A stretch of DNA of 64,000 bases from the NCBI RefSeq assembly GCF_012641405.1, contig NZ_JABAII010000001.1:558001-622000 (forward strand). Direction: 5' to 3'. Of this stretch, positions 19,170 to 27,690 are shown piece after piece. The notes beneath the pieces are model-generated. The model ran no database searches. It was not told the DNA's origin and saw only the letters and a list, made by a program, of their open reading frames with translations. Position 1 is the stretch's first letter, and the number at the start of each line of letters is the position of its first letter. Source of the stretch: Rhizobium sp. P40RR-XXII. GTDB lineage: Bacteria; Pseudomonadota; Alphaproteobacteria; Rhizobiales; Rhizobiaceae. Made by a program: the position numbers and the translations under genes.

Positions 19170-20606
19170 TCAGTCCTCCAGAACCCAGGTGTCTTTGGTG
19201 CCGCCGCCCTGGCTGGAGTTGACCACCAACGAGCCTTCCTTCAGCGCCACGCGGGTCAGTCCGCCGGGGATGATCCGTACCTTGTCGGAGACGAGGACGT
19301 AGGGCCGCAGATCGACATGCCGCGGCGCAATGCCCTTATTGACCAGGATCGGCACGGTCGACAGCGAAAGGGTTGGCTGCGCGATGTAGTTGTTCGGCTT
19401 GCTCTTGAGCTTTTCGGCAAAGGCCGTCCGTTCCTTTTTGGTGGCCGTCGGTCCGACAAGCATGCCGTAGCCGCCGGAGCCATGGACTTCCTTGACGACG
19501 AGATCGGCAAGGTTGTCGAGCACATATTTCAGGCTGTCCGGCTCCGAACAGCGCCAGGTCGGCACGTTTTCGAGGATCGGCTTGCGGCCGGTATAGAATT
19601 CGACGATCTCCGGCATGTAGGAATAGATCGCCTTGTCGTCGGAAATGCCGGTGCCGGGCGCATTGGCGATGGTAATGTTGCCAGCGCGGTAGACATCCAT
19701 GATGCCGGGAATGCCGAGCGCGGATTCCGGGCGGAAGGTGAGGGGATCAAGGAAATCGTCGTCGACGCGGCGATAGAGCACATCGATGGCCTCATAGCCT
19801 CGCGTCGTGCGCATCTTCACCTTGCCGTCGATGACCCGCAGATCCGAACCTTCGACCAGCTCCACGCCCATCATGTCGGCGAGGAAAGAATGCTCGTAAT
19901 AGGCGGAGTTGTAGATTCCGGGCGTCAGCACCGCGACGCGCGGCTTGCCCTTGCAGCCGGGAGGGGCGAGCGACGCCAGGCTCTGGCGCAGCAGCAATGG
20001 ATAGTCTTCGACGCGCTGCACCTTGTTCTGATGGAACAGCTCGGGGAACATCTGCATCATCGTTTCGCGGTTTTCCAGCATGTAGCTGACCCCGGAAGGC
20101 GTGCGGGCATTGTCCTCAAGCACATAGAACTGGTCTTCGCCCGTGCGGACGATATCGGTGCCGACGATGTGGGTATAGACGCCGCCTGGCGGGCGGAAGC
20201 CGATCATTTCAGGCAGGAAGGCGTCGTTCTTCTCGATCAGCTCGCGCGGGATACGGCCGGCGCGGATGATTTCCTGCTTGTGGTAGATGTCGTGAAGGAA
20301 GGCATTGAGCGCGATGACCCGCTGTTCGATGCCCTGGGCAAGCTTGCGCCATTCACGGCCGGATATGATGCGGGGGATGATGTCGAAGGGGATGAGCTTT
20401 TCGGAGGAGTCTGCGTGTCCGTAGACCGCGAAGGTAATGCCCGTCTTCCGGAAGATGGTTTCCGCGTCGCGGGATTTGGCAATGAGATGGCCCCTGTCCT
20501 GGCCTGAGTACCACTCGAAGTATTTCTCGTAAGGCGCGCGCGGACTTTCATCCGCAGTAATCATTTCATCAAATGCCAAAGGTGCGGTCCCCGTGTTTTC
20601 ACCCAT
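19170..20606 (-). CDS. Circularly permuted ATP-grasp type 2 protein
   Basis: About 478 residues from the ATG at 20606. A start ten codons upstream or at 20564 is possible, and none has a good SD. It belongs to the circularly permuted ATP-grasp family: HDIYHKQEIIRAGRIP, FYVLEDNARTPSGVSYMLENR, VKEVHGSGGYGMLVGP and DLRPYVLV are its usual blocks. These enzymes are predicted amide or peptide ligases that activate a carboxylate with ATP. It heads the operon with alpha-E and transglutaminase genes. The joint product and target are unknown. Confidence 0.9.
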   Translation of the reverse strand: MGENTGTAPLAFDEMITADESPRAPYEKYFEWYSGQDRGHLIAKSRDAETIFRKTGITFAVYGHADSSEKLIPFDIIPRIISGREWRKLAQGIEQRVIALNAFLHDIYHKQEIIRAGRIPRELIEKNDAFLPEMIGFRPPGGVYTHIVGTDIVRTGEDQFYVLEDNARTPSGVSYMLENRETMMQMFPELFHQNKVQRVEDYPLLLRQSLASLAPPGCKGKPRVAVLTPGIYNSAYYEHSFLADMMGVELVEGSDLRVIDGKVKMRTTRGYEAIDVLYRRVDDDFLDPLTFRPESALGIPGIMDVYRAGNITIANAPGTGISDDKAIYSYMPEIVEFYTGRKPILENVPTWRCSEPDSLKYVLDNLADLVVKEVHGSGGYGMLVGPTATKKERTAFAEKLKSKPNNYIAQPTLSLSTVPILVNKGIAPRHVDLRPYVLVSDKVRIIPGGLTRVALKEGSLVVNSSQGGGTKDTWVLED

Positions 20607-20977
20607 TTGAATACAATGGTTTTTACAATGCAAGAACTATGCGCAGTTGCCATTGCGAATTTCGCAACGTCGAAAAATGCCGGAGTTACAGGCATTTAAG
20701 AATAATCTGACCGTTACTCGCCGGGTTTCGCCGCAACGCTCGGGTCAAAATTTGAGCATCTGCTTCTTTTGCGGACTGAACGCCTGGGTAGTGACTGAGG
20801 TTCCTGAAACCAGAGCGATGGCTCGCCGGACGTGAAGAAAAATTGATTGCTGTTTTCAGCAGATCGATTTTGACCGCTCCGCCGCCATCGGCTATCAGCC
20901 TTCAACCTCTCCGCGCGACACTCCGAGTTCGACCAGGATTCCGGCTCCGAAGCGCCAAACATATCGGTCCGATTTCT
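20607..20977. other. Intergenic control region with a 15-base palindrome
   Basis: This 371-base gap separates the divergent ATP-grasp operon and the DMT exporter gene. I find no convincing gene in it. TTGCGAA-T-TTCGCAA (20653-20667) is a perfect palindrome 47 bases upstream of the ATP-grasp start and is a candidate operator. An in-frame extension of the exporter to 20843 exists but encodes an implausible N-terminus. Confidence 0.45.
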
Positions 20978-21871
20978 ATGTCCCTCGATAAACTCGCGCC
21001 GGTGATTTTCGTCTTTCTCTGGTCCACCGGCTGGATCGTTGCCAAGTACGCCTCGCTGCATGCCGGCCCGTTCACCTTCCTGATGATCCGCTACAGCCTG
21101 TCGGCGCTTGCCTTCGTGCTGGTCTGTTCGGTCACGGGTGCCCGCTGGCCGCGCGACTGGTCCAGCGTGTTTCGGGCCATCTATTCCGGTATTTTCCTGC
21201 ACGGCATCTATCTGGGCGGTCTCTGGTGGGCGATCGCCGAGGGCGTGCCGGCCGGCATCTCCGGCGTCATCGCGGCGCTGCAACCGCTGATGACCGCTAT
21301 GGCCGCGCCGTTCCTCGTCAGCGAGCGGCTGCAGCCGATCCAGAAGGTCGGCCTGCTGCTCGGTTTCTTCGGCATTGCTATTGCGATTTCGCCGAAGCTC
21401 CTGACGACGGATACGGCCAATCTCTGGCAGTCTGCGCTGCCGCTGGTGGTCAATCTGCTCGCGATGGTGTCTGTGACTTACGGCACGCTCTACCAGAAGC
21501 GTCACCTGCAGACCGGCGATCTGCGCACCATCGCAACATTGCAATATGTCGGCGCATTGATCGTCACCGTGCCACTTGCCTTCCTGTTTGAAGGTCTGCG
21601 TTTCGACGGCACGCATGAGGTCATTCTCGCAATGCTCTGGTCGGTCTTCGGTCTGTCGATGGGAGCCGTCGGCCTGCTGCTCTATCTCATCCGGAGAGGG
21701 CAGGTGTCGCGCGCGGCATCGCTGATCTATCTGATGCCGCCAGCCGTCGCCATCGAAGCGGCGATCGCCTTTGGCGAACCGTTGACGCTGCCGATCATCA
21801 TAGGCACCGTCATCGTCGTGATTGGTGTCTATCTCACCAACCGGCGCGCGGCGGATGTGGTGCCGGAATAA
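20978..21871 (+). CDS. EamA / DMT-superfamily transporter
   Basis: An inner-membrane protein of 297 residues with about ten hydrophobic segments in two EamA repeats, beginning MSLDKLAPVIFVFLWSTGWI, the usual start of this subfamily. The positive-inside loop TNRRAADVVPE ends the protein. It is probably a metabolite or amino-acid exporter. The substrate cannot be told from sequence. The ATG at 20978 is chosen because upstream codons are polar and atypical. Confidence 0.85.
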   Translation: MSLDKLAPVIFVFLWSTGWIVAKYASLHAGPFTFLMIRYSLSALAFVLVCSVTGARWPRDWSSVFRAIYSGIFLHGIYLGGLWWAIAEGVPAGISGVIAALQPLMTAMAAPFLVSERLQPIQKVGLLLGFFGIAIAISPKLLTTDTANLWQSALPLVVNLLAMVSVTYGTLYQKRHLQTGDLRTIATLQYVGALIVTVPLAFLFEGLRFDGTHEVILAMLWSVFGLSMGAVGLLLYLIRRGQVSRAASLIYLMPPAVAIEAAIAFGEPLTLPIIIGTVIVVIGVYLTNRRAADVVPE

Positions 21872-21909
21872 TATCGGCGCACTTCTATTGTTAAAGGAGG
21901 ATCAGTCCC

Positions 21910-22128
21910 GTGAGGCCAAGTCTCAGGTTGAAAGCGATCTCAGTCTGCAATGACAAGATCGAGAAGAAGGGAGACGCCGTCGGGCTGTCGTTCTATGCAT
22001 TTTTCGCCAACAGGAATGATGATCCTACCCTGCTCATGGAAGCGACCGAGTGGTGGATCAAAACGCATTGTTTGGATCACTTCGAAAAAGCAGTCAAAAT
22101 TCGGGATATGATTCAATCCGGAAAGTAG
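21910..22128 (+). CDS. Small protein of unknown function, GTG start
   Basis: Seventy-two residues. It is believed real because AAAGGAGG lies nine bases before the GTG at 21910 and the composition is protein-like (LSFYAFFANRNDDPTLLMEATEWWIKTHCLD). It looks soluble and mostly helical, with a basic C-terminus ending MIQSGK. It lies 38 bases after the exporter gene. I recognise no family. Confidence 0.6.
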   Translation: MRPSLRLKAISVCNDKIEKKGDAVGLSFYAFFANRNDDPTLLMEATEWWIKTHCLDHFEKAVKIRDMIQSGK

Positions 22129-22296
22129 GCTGTGGTCGGTAATTGAGGCAACTCTGAAATGGTGACGACAACTGCAAAATTTTGTGAGGAACGACTTTTT
22201 CTTAAAAGCTGACGCGCTGTTACCGCTAAAAGCGATCACATAACGTCGAGTTTCGCGACGGATTTTTGCGGCGATAATTATTCCACATTTCAGTTT

Positions 22297-22329
22297 GGGA
22301 TGGGGGCCAGGTAAACCGGCCCCCATCCC
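22297..22329. terminator. Strong stem-loop between the small ORF and the helicase gene
   Basis: GGGATGGGGGCC pairs perfectly with GGCCCCCATCCC, and a further GG/CC pair sits inside. On the plus strand GATTTTAT follows, fitting termination of the small upstream gene. It sits nine bases beyond the helicase stop and may also protect the 3' end of that message. Confidence 0.7.
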
Positions 22330-22338
22330 GATTTTATA

Positions 22339-23991
22339 TCAGGCGCGTTCGCGACGCTGACCACCGTTGCCGGGACCGCGGCGCTTCATGCCGCCGTTGC
22401 CGCGGTCGTGGCGCTGTTCGCCCTGAGCATTCTGGCCACGGTCTTCATGGCGACCCGAGGGGCGGCCGTGAGCATGACGGCCACCGCGATGGGCGCCGGC
22501 TTCGTGGGCTGCGCCATTGGCGTTTGCCGGGCCGTTGTGGTGCGGCTTCTTGGCTGGACGGAAATCGGACGTCGAAGCGAGATCATTGTCCACTTCCGGG
22601 CGCGGCGTGCGTTCGTCGCGGCGCTGGCCACGGAAGTCGGCATTGCGATTGTTTTCGCGCTGCGGACGACGTTCCTGGCGTTCGCCATTGTGGGCGCGGG
22701 ATTCGCCGGCTTCACCTTCGCGAAGAGGGCGACGGGCCGGGCGAGCAGGGCGGCCTTCGGCACGTCCCTGGCCTACGCCACCGCGACCTTGGCCTTGACC
22801 ACCACGGGGTTGACCACCGCCACGGTTGTTGTTGCCACGGGCCGGACGGCCGCGATCGGCCGGAGCCTCGCCGCTGGCAACGGCAATCTCGATGCCCATC
22901 AGGCGCTCGATGTCGCGCAGCAGGCGGATTTCGTCCGGAGCGCAGAAGGCGATGGCAATGCCGTCTCGACCGGCGCGCGCGGTGCGGCCGATACGGTGGA
23001 CATAGGCATCCGGCACTTCCGGCAGGTCGTAATTGTAGACATGCGAAACGCCGGGGATGTCGATGCCGCGCGCGGCAACGTCTGTCGCGACGAGAACGCG
23101 GATTTCGCCGTCACGGAAGCCCTTGAGGGCGCGCTCGCGCTGACCCTGGCTCTTGTTGCCGTGGATGGAGGCGGCGGCAAAGCCGACGTGTTCGAGATGC
23201 TTCATCAGCTTCTCGGCACCATGCTTGGTGCGCAGAAAGACCATGGCGCGGCCATCCGGATTGGCGGAAATCGTTTCTTTCAGGATCTCGGTCTTATGGT
23301 TCTGGCCGGAAACGAAGTGGACATGCTGCTCCACCTTGTCGGCGGCTTTGCCCGGAGGCGAGACTTCGACCTTGACCGGGTTGGTCAGATAGTCGGCGGC
23401 GAGGTCAGCGATCGCCTTCGGCATGGTGGCTGAAAACAGCATGGTCTGGCGCTTGGCCGGGACCATTTTCGAGATCTTGCGCAGATCGTGGATGAAGCCG
23501 AGATCGAGCATCTGGTCGGCTTCGTCGAGGATGAGGTAGCTGACCTGGCCGAGCGACAGGGCGCGGCGGTTGATGAGATCAAGCAGGCGGCCGGGGGTAG
23601 CAACCAGAATGTCGGTGCCGCGCTCGAGCTGCAGCTGCTGCTTGTTGATCGAAGCGCCGCCGACCACGACATTGATCCTCAGCGCCGTCTTGCGGACGAA
23701 GAGCTTGAGGTTGTCGGCGATCTGGTTGACCAGTTCGCGGGTGGGGGCGAGAATCAAGGTGCGGACGGTGCGGTTGTCCGGACGCTTGGCGTCCTTCAAC
23801 AGCATTTCGATGATCGGCAGGCCGAAGGCGGCCGTCTTGCCGGTGCCGGTCTGTGCGAGGCCGATGAGATCGCGGCCCTCAAGAACGAGCGGGATCGCCT
23901 GCGCCTGAATCGGCGTCGGTATGGCGAAGTTATTCTGCGACAGCGTATCGACAATCTGCTTGGAGAGGCCAAGCGAGTGAAAATCGGTCAA
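22339..23991 (-). CDS. DEAD-box RNA helicase, RhlE-like
   Basis: ATP-dependent RNA helicase of 550 residues. The core motifs are AQTGTGKTAA, PTRELVNQI, TPGRLLDL, DEADQMLD, SAT and HRIGRTARAGRDG. From about residue 385 the tail is low complexity, rich in Gly, Arg, Asn and His (RGG-like), as in RhlE/CsdA-type proteins that act on structured RNA, ribosome assembly and cold adaptation. The start is a TTG at 23991, seven bases after GAAAGG. No in-frame ATG fits the family N-terminus. Confidence 0.9.
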   Translation of the reverse strand: MTDFHSLGLSKQIVDTLSQNNFAIPTPIQAQAIPLVLEGRDLIGLAQTGTGKTAAFGLPIIEMLLKDAKRPDNRTVRTLILAPTRELVNQIADNLKLFVRKTALRINVVVGGASINKQQLQLERGTDILVATPGRLLDLINRRALSLGQVSYLILDEADQMLDLGFIHDLRKISKMVPAKRQTMLFSATMPKAIADLAADYLTNPVKVEVSPPGKAADKVEQHVHFVSGQNHKTEILKETISANPDGRAMVFLRTKHGAEKLMKHLEHVGFAAASIHGNKSQGQRERALKGFRDGEIRVLVATDVAARGIDIPGVSHVYNYDLPEVPDAYVHRIGRTARAGRDGIAIAFCAPDEIRLLRDIERLMGIEIAVASGEAPADRGRPARGNNNRGGGQPRGGQGQGRGGVGQGRAEGRPARPARRPLREGEAGESRAHNGERQERRPQRENNRNADFRGQRRDERTPRPEVDNDLASTSDFRPAKKPHHNGPANANGAAHEAGAHRGGRHAHGRPSGRHEDRGQNAQGEQRHDRGNGGMKRRGPGNGGQRRERA

Positions 23992-24502
23992 TTCAATACC
24001 TTTCGGGGCGCCAAAGCAAATAGGCCGGGTCGCACCATGCGGTCCGGTCTGTCTCTGGCGTCAAGAACCCCGCGTGAAGTGGGAACTTGTAAGTTGGAAA
24101 TAGCTTTCCAGCGCATCCGGCCGCAGCGTTGGGCGCGGCCTCATTAACAAAAGCGCTTTTGTCCTTCTCCTGCGTACAAATTGTCCCGCATGGCACGCTC
24201 ACGCGGCGGCCGGAAGGTGAAAGCTGTCGCGGATTTGGTCTTAATTGCCGCGAATGTCAAGGGGTATGGGCAAAAAGCTTTTCAACAGGCGGCCGAAAAT
24301 GCCGCCGGAAATCCGGCGGCACCGATAAAGCGGACCGGGTTGTCCAGCCCCACGTAATCGTCAACCGCTTCCGGCAGAACTAGCAATTGCGAGCGGTCTG
24401 TTCAGAGAGATAGGCCATGCCAAAATATACCACAGCCGCCTATACGCCGGAATTCTCACTGGAGTTTTGAGGCGATCTCTCTAGGATTTACCCGACAGAC
24501 GA
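23992..24502. other. 511-base intergenic region without a convincing gene
   Basis: The region upstream of the helicase contains a perfect GCCGCCGG-AAAT-CCGGCGGC hairpin (24301-24320) and the probable helicase promoter. A 17-codon ORF at 24417-24470 (MPKYTTAAYTPEFSLEF) follows GAGAGATAGG and might be a leader peptide. Beyond these I see nothing. Confidence 0.4.
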
Positions 24503-25006
24503 TCATGCCGTCCTTGGGTTCAATATAAAGATGGCGATGCCGGTCAGTGCCAGCGTGAGGCCGCTGACGATCGTGCGGACCGTGTTCCAGAACTGCCACG
24601 GCCCCGAATAGTTTTCCCAGATGCGTCGCGCCTCGGCTGCATCCTGCGGAATGACGACGGCAGCGAGCGCTTCGTTCATCGGGACGTTTACGGTCATGGT
24701 GAGGATCACGCCGCCGGACAGGTAAAGCAGGCCGGCGATCGCGAAGATCAGGCTTGCGGCTTTCAACCGGCAGAACCAGGCGAACATTGCGGTCGCGATG
24801 AGGACGAAGGGCGTCGCGAAGAACGCCGGCGCGAACACCGTGTTTCGCACTGATGCGTTCATGGCCTGCATCGCACCGATCGCAAGCGCCGGATCGGCTG
24901 CATCGAGCCCCCACATCGTCGAACAGATCCACGCATAGAAGAAGCCGAAGATCGCGCCGCTCGACAGCAGCGACAGGAGGGAAAACGCGTAAAGAGCCGG
25001 AATCAT
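24503..25006 (-). CDS. DUF1772 (anthrone oxygenase-like) membrane protein
   Basis: A 167-residue protein with four hydrophobic segments, an early GFFYAWICSTMWGLDAADP loop, and the family motifs VPMNEAL and RRIWENYSGPWQFWNTVRT. DUF1772 proteins are related to anthrone oxygenases. Their bacterial role is unclear. Its ATG overlaps the tetR stop by four bases, so it is the likely target of that repressor and of whatever hydrophobic compound the repressor senses. Confidence 0.85.
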   Translation of the reverse strand: MIPALYAFSLLSLLSSGAIFGFFYAWICSTMWGLDAADPALAIGAMQAMNASVRNTVFAPAFFATPFVLIATAMFAWFCRLKAASLIFAIAGLLYLSGGVILTMTVNVPMNEALAAVVIPQDAAEARRIWENYSGPWQFWNTVRTIVSGLTLALTGIAIFILNPRTA

Positions 25007-25656
25007 CTCGAAGGTTTCCTGTCGGCGGACGGCAGGGGACGTTCGCTGTCGGCGGGCGCGTGGAGCTGGAGGAACAGGGCCATGGCCTCGCTCGCCCGTC
25101 GCTCGATTTCCGAACGCGGCAGCTCGTCCAGGGTGCAGATGACGCGGCGAACCTGAAGGTCGCCGATCAGCAGGCGAAAATAGATGTCGGCGGCCTCGGT
25201 CGGGTCGCCGCAGGCGATGAGGCCGGATCGGCTCGCGGCTTGCAGTAGGTCGCGAAGCAAAGGCGCTATGGCGTCGCGTCCGAATTGGGCGATCGCCGGG
25301 CCGAGCGTCCTCGTGTCGCTGACGTCGCCGGCCGCCGCGCGATTTAGCACAATGGCCTTGTCGCCCGTCACGAGAGACAGGAGGATGGGACCGAGCGCGG
25401 CCAGCGTATCGAGCGGATCGCTTTTCCCTTGAAGGGCGGCCGCCAGCAGCTCTTTGGCCTCTCTGGCGTTGGATTCGATCAACGATCGAAACAGGGCCTG
25501 CTTGTTGCCGTACCAGTTGTAGAGCGTTTCATTGGAAACCGATGCGCGCCGGGCGATCGCAAGCAGGGACGTGGCCTTGTACCCGGATTCCTTGAGCACC
25601 GCATAAGCGGCTTCTTCTATCCGTTCGCGCCGAGCGATCTGCTTGGGTGTAGCCAC
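25003..25656 (-). CDS. TetR-family transcriptional regulator
   Basis: A 217-residue repressor. The N-terminal helix-turn-helix is EEAAYAVLKESGYKATSLLAIARRA followed by SVSNETLYNWYGNKQALF, in canonical TetR spacing. The C-terminal helical domain would bind the ligand. It is translationally coupled to the DUF1772 gene, and a 50-base palindrome directly precedes its start, so it is probably autorepressed. Confidence 0.92.
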   Translation of the reverse strand: MATPKQIARRERIEEAAYAVLKESGYKATSLLAIARRASVSNETLYNWYGNKQALFRSLIESNAREAKELLAAALQGKSDPLDTLAALGPILLSLVTGDKAIVLNRAAAGDVSDTRTLGPAIAQFGRDAIAPLLRDLLQAASRSGLIACGDPTEAADIYFRLLIGDLQVRRVICTLDELPRSEIERRASEAMALFLQLHAPADSERPLPSADRKPSR

Positions 25657-25662
25657 TATACC

Positions 25663-25712
25663 TACCTCGTTGACAAAATCGTACAGAAATATACGGTTTT
25701 GTCAACGAGGTA
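25663..25712. promoter_or_regulatory. TetR operator, long interrupted palindrome
   Basis: Two 21-base arms (25663-25683 and 25692-25712) match at 20 of 21 positions around an eight-base centre. The arms begin TACCTCGTTGACA and end TGTCAACGAGGTA. The left arm begins seven bases before the tetR start codon. The length suits two TetR dimers or one extended site covering the promoter. Confidence 0.75.
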
Positions 25713-25759
25713 TGGTCGAAGGAAGGATCGGCGGAACGGCGGCTGTCGCGCAACTCCTA

Positions 25760-25826
25760 CAGACCATCCGAAAACCCGAGCAGTAATTCCGAAGGTTAGC
25801 TTGCGCCTGGGTTTTCGGACGGTCTG
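25760..25826. repeat. Long inverted repeat, 18-base arms
   Basis: CAGACCATCCGAAAACCC (25760-25777) and its inverted copy (25809-25826) differ at one position and flank a 31-base spacer. It lies between the 3' end of the MttB-like gene and the tetR promoter. It may act as a terminator structure or be a small palindromic element. No T-run follows. Confidence 0.6.
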
Positions 25827-25887
25827 AATGAGGTCCGCGACATTAAATTTCGTTCATGATTTCAGGCGTAAAGCCTTTGATTTTCAA

Positions 25888-27474
25888 CTAGAAATCGGTG
25901 GGAACGCCACCTTCCTCCTTGCGCTTGGCGACGAAAGCGTCGAGCTCTTCCTCCACCGCCGGATCGAGCGGCGGTTTTTCATAGCGGGCGAGCGTTTCTT
26001 TGAAGACGCGGTTGGCGTGATCGTAGGTCGTGGGCCGTCCTGCTTCCGTCCAGGTCTCGTAGTTGCGCCAGTCGGAGAGGATCGGCGAATAGAATGCGGT
26101 TTCATAGCGGGCGAGCGTGTGCGCGGTGCCGAAATAGTGGCCACCGGGGCCGACATCGCGCACGGCGTCGAGCGCCAGCGCGTCGCTGCTGACATCGAGC
26201 GGCGTCAGGAATTCGGCGACCATCTGCAGCATGTCGACGTCGAGGATGAATTTCTCGAAGGAGGCGGTGAGGCCGCCTTCGCTCCAGCCGGCCGCATGCA
26301 GTACGAAATTGCCGCCTCCCTGGGTCAAGGCCCAGAGGGAAAGGGCCGATTCATAGGCGGCTTGTGCGTCGAGCGTGTTGGAGGCGTTGGTGTTCGAGGT
26401 GCGGTAGGGGATGCCGTAGCGGCGGGCGAGTTGGCCGCCGCAGATCACGGCCTTCATGTATTCCGGCGTGCCGAAAGCGGGTGCACCCGTCTTCATGTCG
26501 ACATTCGAGGTAAAGCCGCCATACATGACCGGCGCGCCCTTGCGCACCATCTGCGTGAAGGCGATGCCGCAAAGCGCTTCGGCGTTCTGCTGCACCACCG
26601 CGCCGGCAATCGTCACCGGCGCCATCGCGCCCGCCAGGGTGAACGGGGTGACCACCACCACCTGGCCGCGCGACGACATTTCGATGATGCCCTGCAGCAT
26701 CGGCCCGTCAAGGCGCAACGGTGACGAGGAGTTGATGATGGTGAAGAGCGAAGGTTCGTGGTCCATTTGCGCCATGCTGATGCCGCGGCCGATGCGGGCG
26801 ATCTCGATCGCGTCGAGATTGCGCTGCTGGCCGAGCGAATAGCAGTGGAAGGCCTTGTCGGTAAGCTTCACGATATCGGAGAGGCAATCGAGATGGCGCA
26901 CCGAGGGATGGATATCGATGGGCTCGACCGGATAGCCGCCGGTCATATGGATGACGTCGTAGGACTGGGCGAGCTTGATGAGCTTGCGGAAATCCTCCTG
27001 ATTTCCGGCTCTCCGGCCGCCTTCGCGGTCGGCTACGAAGGGGGCGGACGCGACCTGCGCGAAAACGAGATTACGGCCGCCGATCTCAACGTTTCTTAGC
27101 GGATTGCGGGCGTGCAGGGTGAAGGTCGAGGGGGCGGAGGCAATCAGCTCCATGATCAAGTCGCGGTCGAAGCGGACGCGCTCCTTTCCCGGCGTGACAT
27201 CGGCGCCGGCGGCCTTCATGCGCTCGCGCGCTTCCGGCAGGATGATGTCCATGCCGATCTCTTCAAGGATGGTCAGCGACGCCTCGTGAATATCGTCCAA
27301 GGCCTCGGGCGACAGGAGTTCCGTGCGAGCGAGATTATTCACCAGATTGAGGTACTTCGTGCCGCTCGGCTTGCGGCTGCGCTCGGCCCCGCGCCCTCCG
27401 GCCCGCCGCCGCCGTTCGCCCGTCGCTGTCGCGGCCTGTGCTTCGTTCAAGGTCAGGCTTGCTTCGTCGCTCAT
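25888..27474 (-). CDS. MttB-family (trimethylamine/betaine) methyltransferase
   Basis: A 528-residue member of the trimethylamine methyltransferase (MttB) superfamily. The frame has no in-frame amber codon, so it is the non-pyrrolysine type, which in characterised cases demethylates glycine betaine or related quaternary amines onto a corrinoid protein. Family blocks include ARTELLSPEALDDIHEASL, PVEPIDIHPSVRHLDCLSDI and NVDMKTGAPAFGTPEYMKA. The start at 27474 follows GGGAGCG. An Arg-rich N-terminal stretch (GERRRRAGGRGAERSRK) is unusual. No corrinoid protein gene is adjacent. Confidence 0.88.
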   Translation of the reverse strand: MSDEASLTLNEAQAATATGERRRRAGGRGAERSRKPSGTKYLNLVNNLARTELLSPEALDDIHEASLTILEEIGMDIILPEARERMKAAGADVTPGKERVRFDRDLIMELIASAPSTFTLHARNPLRNVEIGGRNLVFAQVASAPFVADREGGRRAGNQEDFRKLIKLAQSYDVIHMTGGYPVEPIDIHPSVRHLDCLSDIVKLTDKAFHCYSLGQQRNLDAIEIARIGRGISMAQMDHEPSLFTIINSSSPLRLDGPMLQGIIEMSSRGQVVVVTPFTLAGAMAPVTIAGAVVQQNAEALCGIAFTQMVRKGAPVMYGGFTSNVDMKTGAPAFGTPEYMKAVICGGQLARRYGIPYRTSNTNASNTLDAQAAYESALSLWALTQGGGNFVLHAAGWSEGGLTASFEKFILDVDMLQMVAEFLTPLDVSSDALALDAVRDVGPGGHYFGTAHTLARYETAFYSPILSDWRNYETWTEAGRPTTYDHANRVFKETLARYEKPPLDPAVEEELDAFVAKRKEEGGVPTDF

Positions 27475-27690
27475 GGCGCTCGCTCCCAATGATCCGTTGA
27501 CGGATTCTTGGCAGAGTTTGCCTCGGCGTGCCGCCGTCGTTTGCGACCAAGACATGGCCGTTATAGGATAGTGCGTGGTCTGAACGCGACGCCGCCCGAC
27601 TGGTTAAACATGGTTAACACCTTATTAAATCGATCCGTGTTAGAGCGTTGTTTCACGAACTATCATGCGCGGTGAGAAGAGGGGCTCCGT

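Noticed and set aside
18720..20507. 595-codon open frame on the plus strand
   Set aside because: Antisense to the alpha-E and ATP-grasp genes. Low-complexity shadow.
24129..24383. 84-codon frame in the gap before the helicase
   Set aside because: No SD, and its composition is unlike that of coding DNA around it.
25888..27474. Pyrrolysine-containing trimethylamine methyltransferase
   Set aside because: The frame is open without an in-frame amber codon, so it is the non-pyrrolysine branch.
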